DNA from: RGIG9115 sp045644665
Lineage (GTDB): Bacteria; Bacillota; Clostridia; UBA1381
Length of the DNA stretch: 34,067 nucleotides
Reading direction: 5' to 3'
Assembly (NCBI GenBank): GCA_045644665.1
Contig: JAZRHH010000012.1
Coordinates: forward strand, 1-34,067
This document shows, one piece after another, positions 33,090 through 34,067 of this stretch. Each line of letters opens with the position of its first letter. Position 1 is the stretch's first letter. The notes beneath the pieces were generated by a model, which worked only from the letters and a program-made list of their open reading frames with translations, was not told where the DNA came from and did no database searches. Made by a program: the position numbers and the translations under genes.

Positions 33090-33175
33090 ACATTACTCGA
33101 CATCCATATTGCGACACATAAGGTTTAGATGCAAACCTTTTTTAGTTGTAGTTCGTATCAAGTTAGGCTAAAAAA
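33090..33175 (-). repeat. Array repeat R5
   Basis: About 86 bp between cassette genes 6 and 5. It has the best integron-type R''-like heptamer, GCCTAAC (pattern RYYYAAC), then ATACGAACTA, AAGGTTTGCATCTAAACCTT, GTGTCGCAATAT and ATGTCGAG. No partner GTTRRRY site follows at the expected place. Confidence 0.85.
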
Positions 33176-33481
33176 TCATTCTGGCAATGTAACATTCCAT
33201 GTTGAAAGGAAATCAGGATTTTCTACAACTTCGCCCGTTGATCGTAATCTATATTCTCCAGGATTTGCAGGTTCAATTGCAGAAGGATCGTTTGGGATAT
33301 CGAATTCTTCTCCATCCTTTTGCTTTATAAAAATAGTATTTTCAGTAACTGCAACTATTTCTCCCCAACTCTGCTTTTGCTCTACAAATTCATCGTCTTT
33401 GTTATAAAATGTCATTCCTACAAGAATGGTTTTACCAATTAGTTTTTCTTCATTTGTTTTTTTCTTTTTCTTCCAAAACAT
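33176..33481 (-). CDS. Cassette gene 6: small soluble protein, immunity-type
   Basis: A 101-residue protein starting with a lysine-rich stretch (MFWKKKKKTNEEK), then a compact beta-rich domain: KLIGKTILVGMTFYNKDDEF, EIVAVTENTIFIKQ and PGEYRLRSTGEVVENPDF. The PGEYRLRSTGEV..NPDF ending recalls a widespread family of about 90-residue proteins often found in polymorphic-toxin immunity regions; I recall this from memory and it needs a database check. ATG 33481 is preceded by GGAGGAG. The TGA stop is next to the T-run of R5. Confidence 0.72.
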   Translation of the reverse strand: MFWKKKKKTNEEKLIGKTILVGMTFYNKDDEFVEQKQSWGEIVAVTENTIFIKQKDGEEFDIPNDPSAIEPANPGEYRLRSTGEVVENPDFLSTWNVTLPE

Positions 33482-33499
33482 AATACTCCTCCGTTTTCG

Positions 33500-33587
33500 T
33501 CAAAATTCGACATATCCATATTGCGACACATATGGTTTAGATGCAAACTTTTTTTAATGAGAGTTCATATCAGATTAGGACCAAAAA
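33500..33587 (-). repeat. Array repeat R6
   Basis: About 88 bp between cassette genes 7 and 6. The first block reads CCTAAT rather than CCTAAC, and the stop codon of gene 7 (33575-33577) lies within it, so the T-run is translated as the end of that protein. ATATG pairs with TGTGT by wobble. The core is TTTGCATCTAAACCATA. Confidence 0.82.
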
Positions 33588-33988
33588 CTTTCCTTTGCTT
33601 TCTTATCTATGCGTCCAATCTCAATAACTTGCAATACAATTAAAACAATGTGCGTTATTAGTGAAATTATCGAAAGCACTTCACCCAGATTACACATAAA
33701 ATCATTTTCAATCAAACCAAAAAACATTCGATAAGATATTTCATCTGCATCAGGGAAAAGAATGTTGCTCAATATGTATGTTATACAAAACAGAAAATTA
33801 TATATTCTTATCTTTTTATAGTTTGTATAATTCGATGTAACTACACAAATCGCAAATACAATTACCGCATGTGCAATGGGAATCAACATTAATGAACAAA
33901 AAAGCCTAATGAAACCAAAATTCATAAGCCAAGACACCGCAACTATCAATATCGATAGCAATGATAACAATATCATTTTTATTCTCAT
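33575..33988 (-). CDS. Cassette gene 7: small integral membrane protein
   Basis: A 137-residue protein with about four membrane segments (roughly 4-22, 30-52, 62-80 and 102-124), separated by short loops, with SNYTNYKKIRIYN and a basic C-terminus (GRIDKKAKESFWS). No family recognised. ATG 33988 has no clear binding site: the upstream repeat R7 is shortened and ends directly at the start codon. The alternative ATG four codons further (MILLSLL) is possible. The final residues FWS are encoded by repeat R6. Confidence 0.65.
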   Translation of the reverse strand: MRIKMILLSLLSILIVAVSWLMNFGFIRLFCSLMLIPIAHAVIVFAICVVTSNYTNYKKIRIYNFLFCITYILSNILFPDADEISYRMFFGLIENDFMCNLGEVLSIISLITHIVLIVLQVIEIGRIDKKAKESFWS

Positions 33989-33990
33989 GA

Positions 33991-34019
33991 TTATAGTTCG
34001 TGTTAAGTTAGGAACAAAA
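33991..34019 (-). repeat. Array repeat R7 (partial, CTAAC half only)
   Basis: Contains the T-run, TCCTAAC and ACACGAACTA of the first half, but lacks the core TGCATCTAAACC and the TGTCG blocks. The next gene starts right after it. It is the counterpart of R0, which keeps only the other half. Confidence 0.75.
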
Positions 34020-34024
34020 ATGTA

Positions 34025-34067
34025 TCATATAATTTGGAATTTATCAATATCCCAATTCTTCTTTAAT
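34025..34067 (-). CDS. Cassette gene 8: C-terminal end of a further gene (partial)
   Basis: Only the last 13 codons are visible (LKKNWDIDKFQII, then TGA at 34025-34027); the gene continues beyond the right edge. The frame was chosen because its stop lies at the same distance from the T-run and CTAAC block as the stops of the other cassette genes. No function can be given. It shows that the array extends further right. Confidence 0.45.
   Translation of the reverse strand, partial: LKKNWDIDKFQII

Noticed and set aside
30841..33587. CRISPR array
   Set aside because: Repeats are 84-89 bp and imperfect, and the intervals (over 400 bp) contain complete genes with ribosome binding sites; no cas genes are present.
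30841..33587. Canonical integron attC sites
   Set aside because: The R''-like CTAAC is present, but the matching GTTRRRY R' site and a standard L-box spacing are not, so I only call the repeats attC-like.

Overview
The window looks like a chromosomal piece of a low-GC, endospore-forming member of the Clostridia (Bacillota). The evidence is spoIVA and spoIIP, a B12-dependent class II ribonucleotide reductase, the dnaB/rplI/gdpP/MazG-like gene order, purine-rich ribosome binding sites and frequent TTG or GTG starts. I cannot fix the genus. No tRNA, rRNA, CRISPR array or insertion sequence was seen, and there is no gene-free stretch longer than about 300 bases.

Layout. (1) 1-1669: the 5' part of nagA and an SDR oxidoreductase, both on the minus strand. 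(2) 1800-5080: a plus-strand sporulation group (spoIVA, a lipoprotein, spoIIP) behind a plausible sigma-E promoter. It ends in a hairpin shared with a convergent M20 peptidase. (3) 6355-11560: nrdJ with a consensus promoter and two NrdR boxes, then fruK, a phosphohexose mutase and a small DUF1858 protein. (4) 11612-18919: MazG-like, gdpP, rplI, dnaB, tilS and ftsH in tight succession behind one sigma-A-type promoter, covering c-di-AMP turnover, translation, replication, tRNA modification and proteolysis. (5) 19096-30289: an eleven-gene, almost gapless run: radical SAM protein, methyltransferase, NUDIX hydrolase, zapA, U32 protein, maf, a divergent mreB, mreC, mreD, PBP2 and minC. It is mainly a cell elongation and division operon and ends in a good terminator.

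(6) 30324-34067 is the accessory part and the most interesting. It holds at least seven unrelated short genes plus the tail of another, all on the minus strand. They are separated by homologous intergenic elements of about 84-89 bp that begin at or next to one stop codon and end at the next ribosome binding site. Repeat-to-repeat distances are 412-643 bp. This is the architecture of an integron-like cassette array, but the repeats are not canonical attC sites and no recombinase lies in the window. Five of the seven products have membrane segments, and two soluble ones resemble immunity-type small proteins, so a bank of interbacterial immunity or defence genes is a reasonable hypothesis. Six complete repeats share a short stem with compensatory changes, and complementary half-repeats mark the two outer ends.
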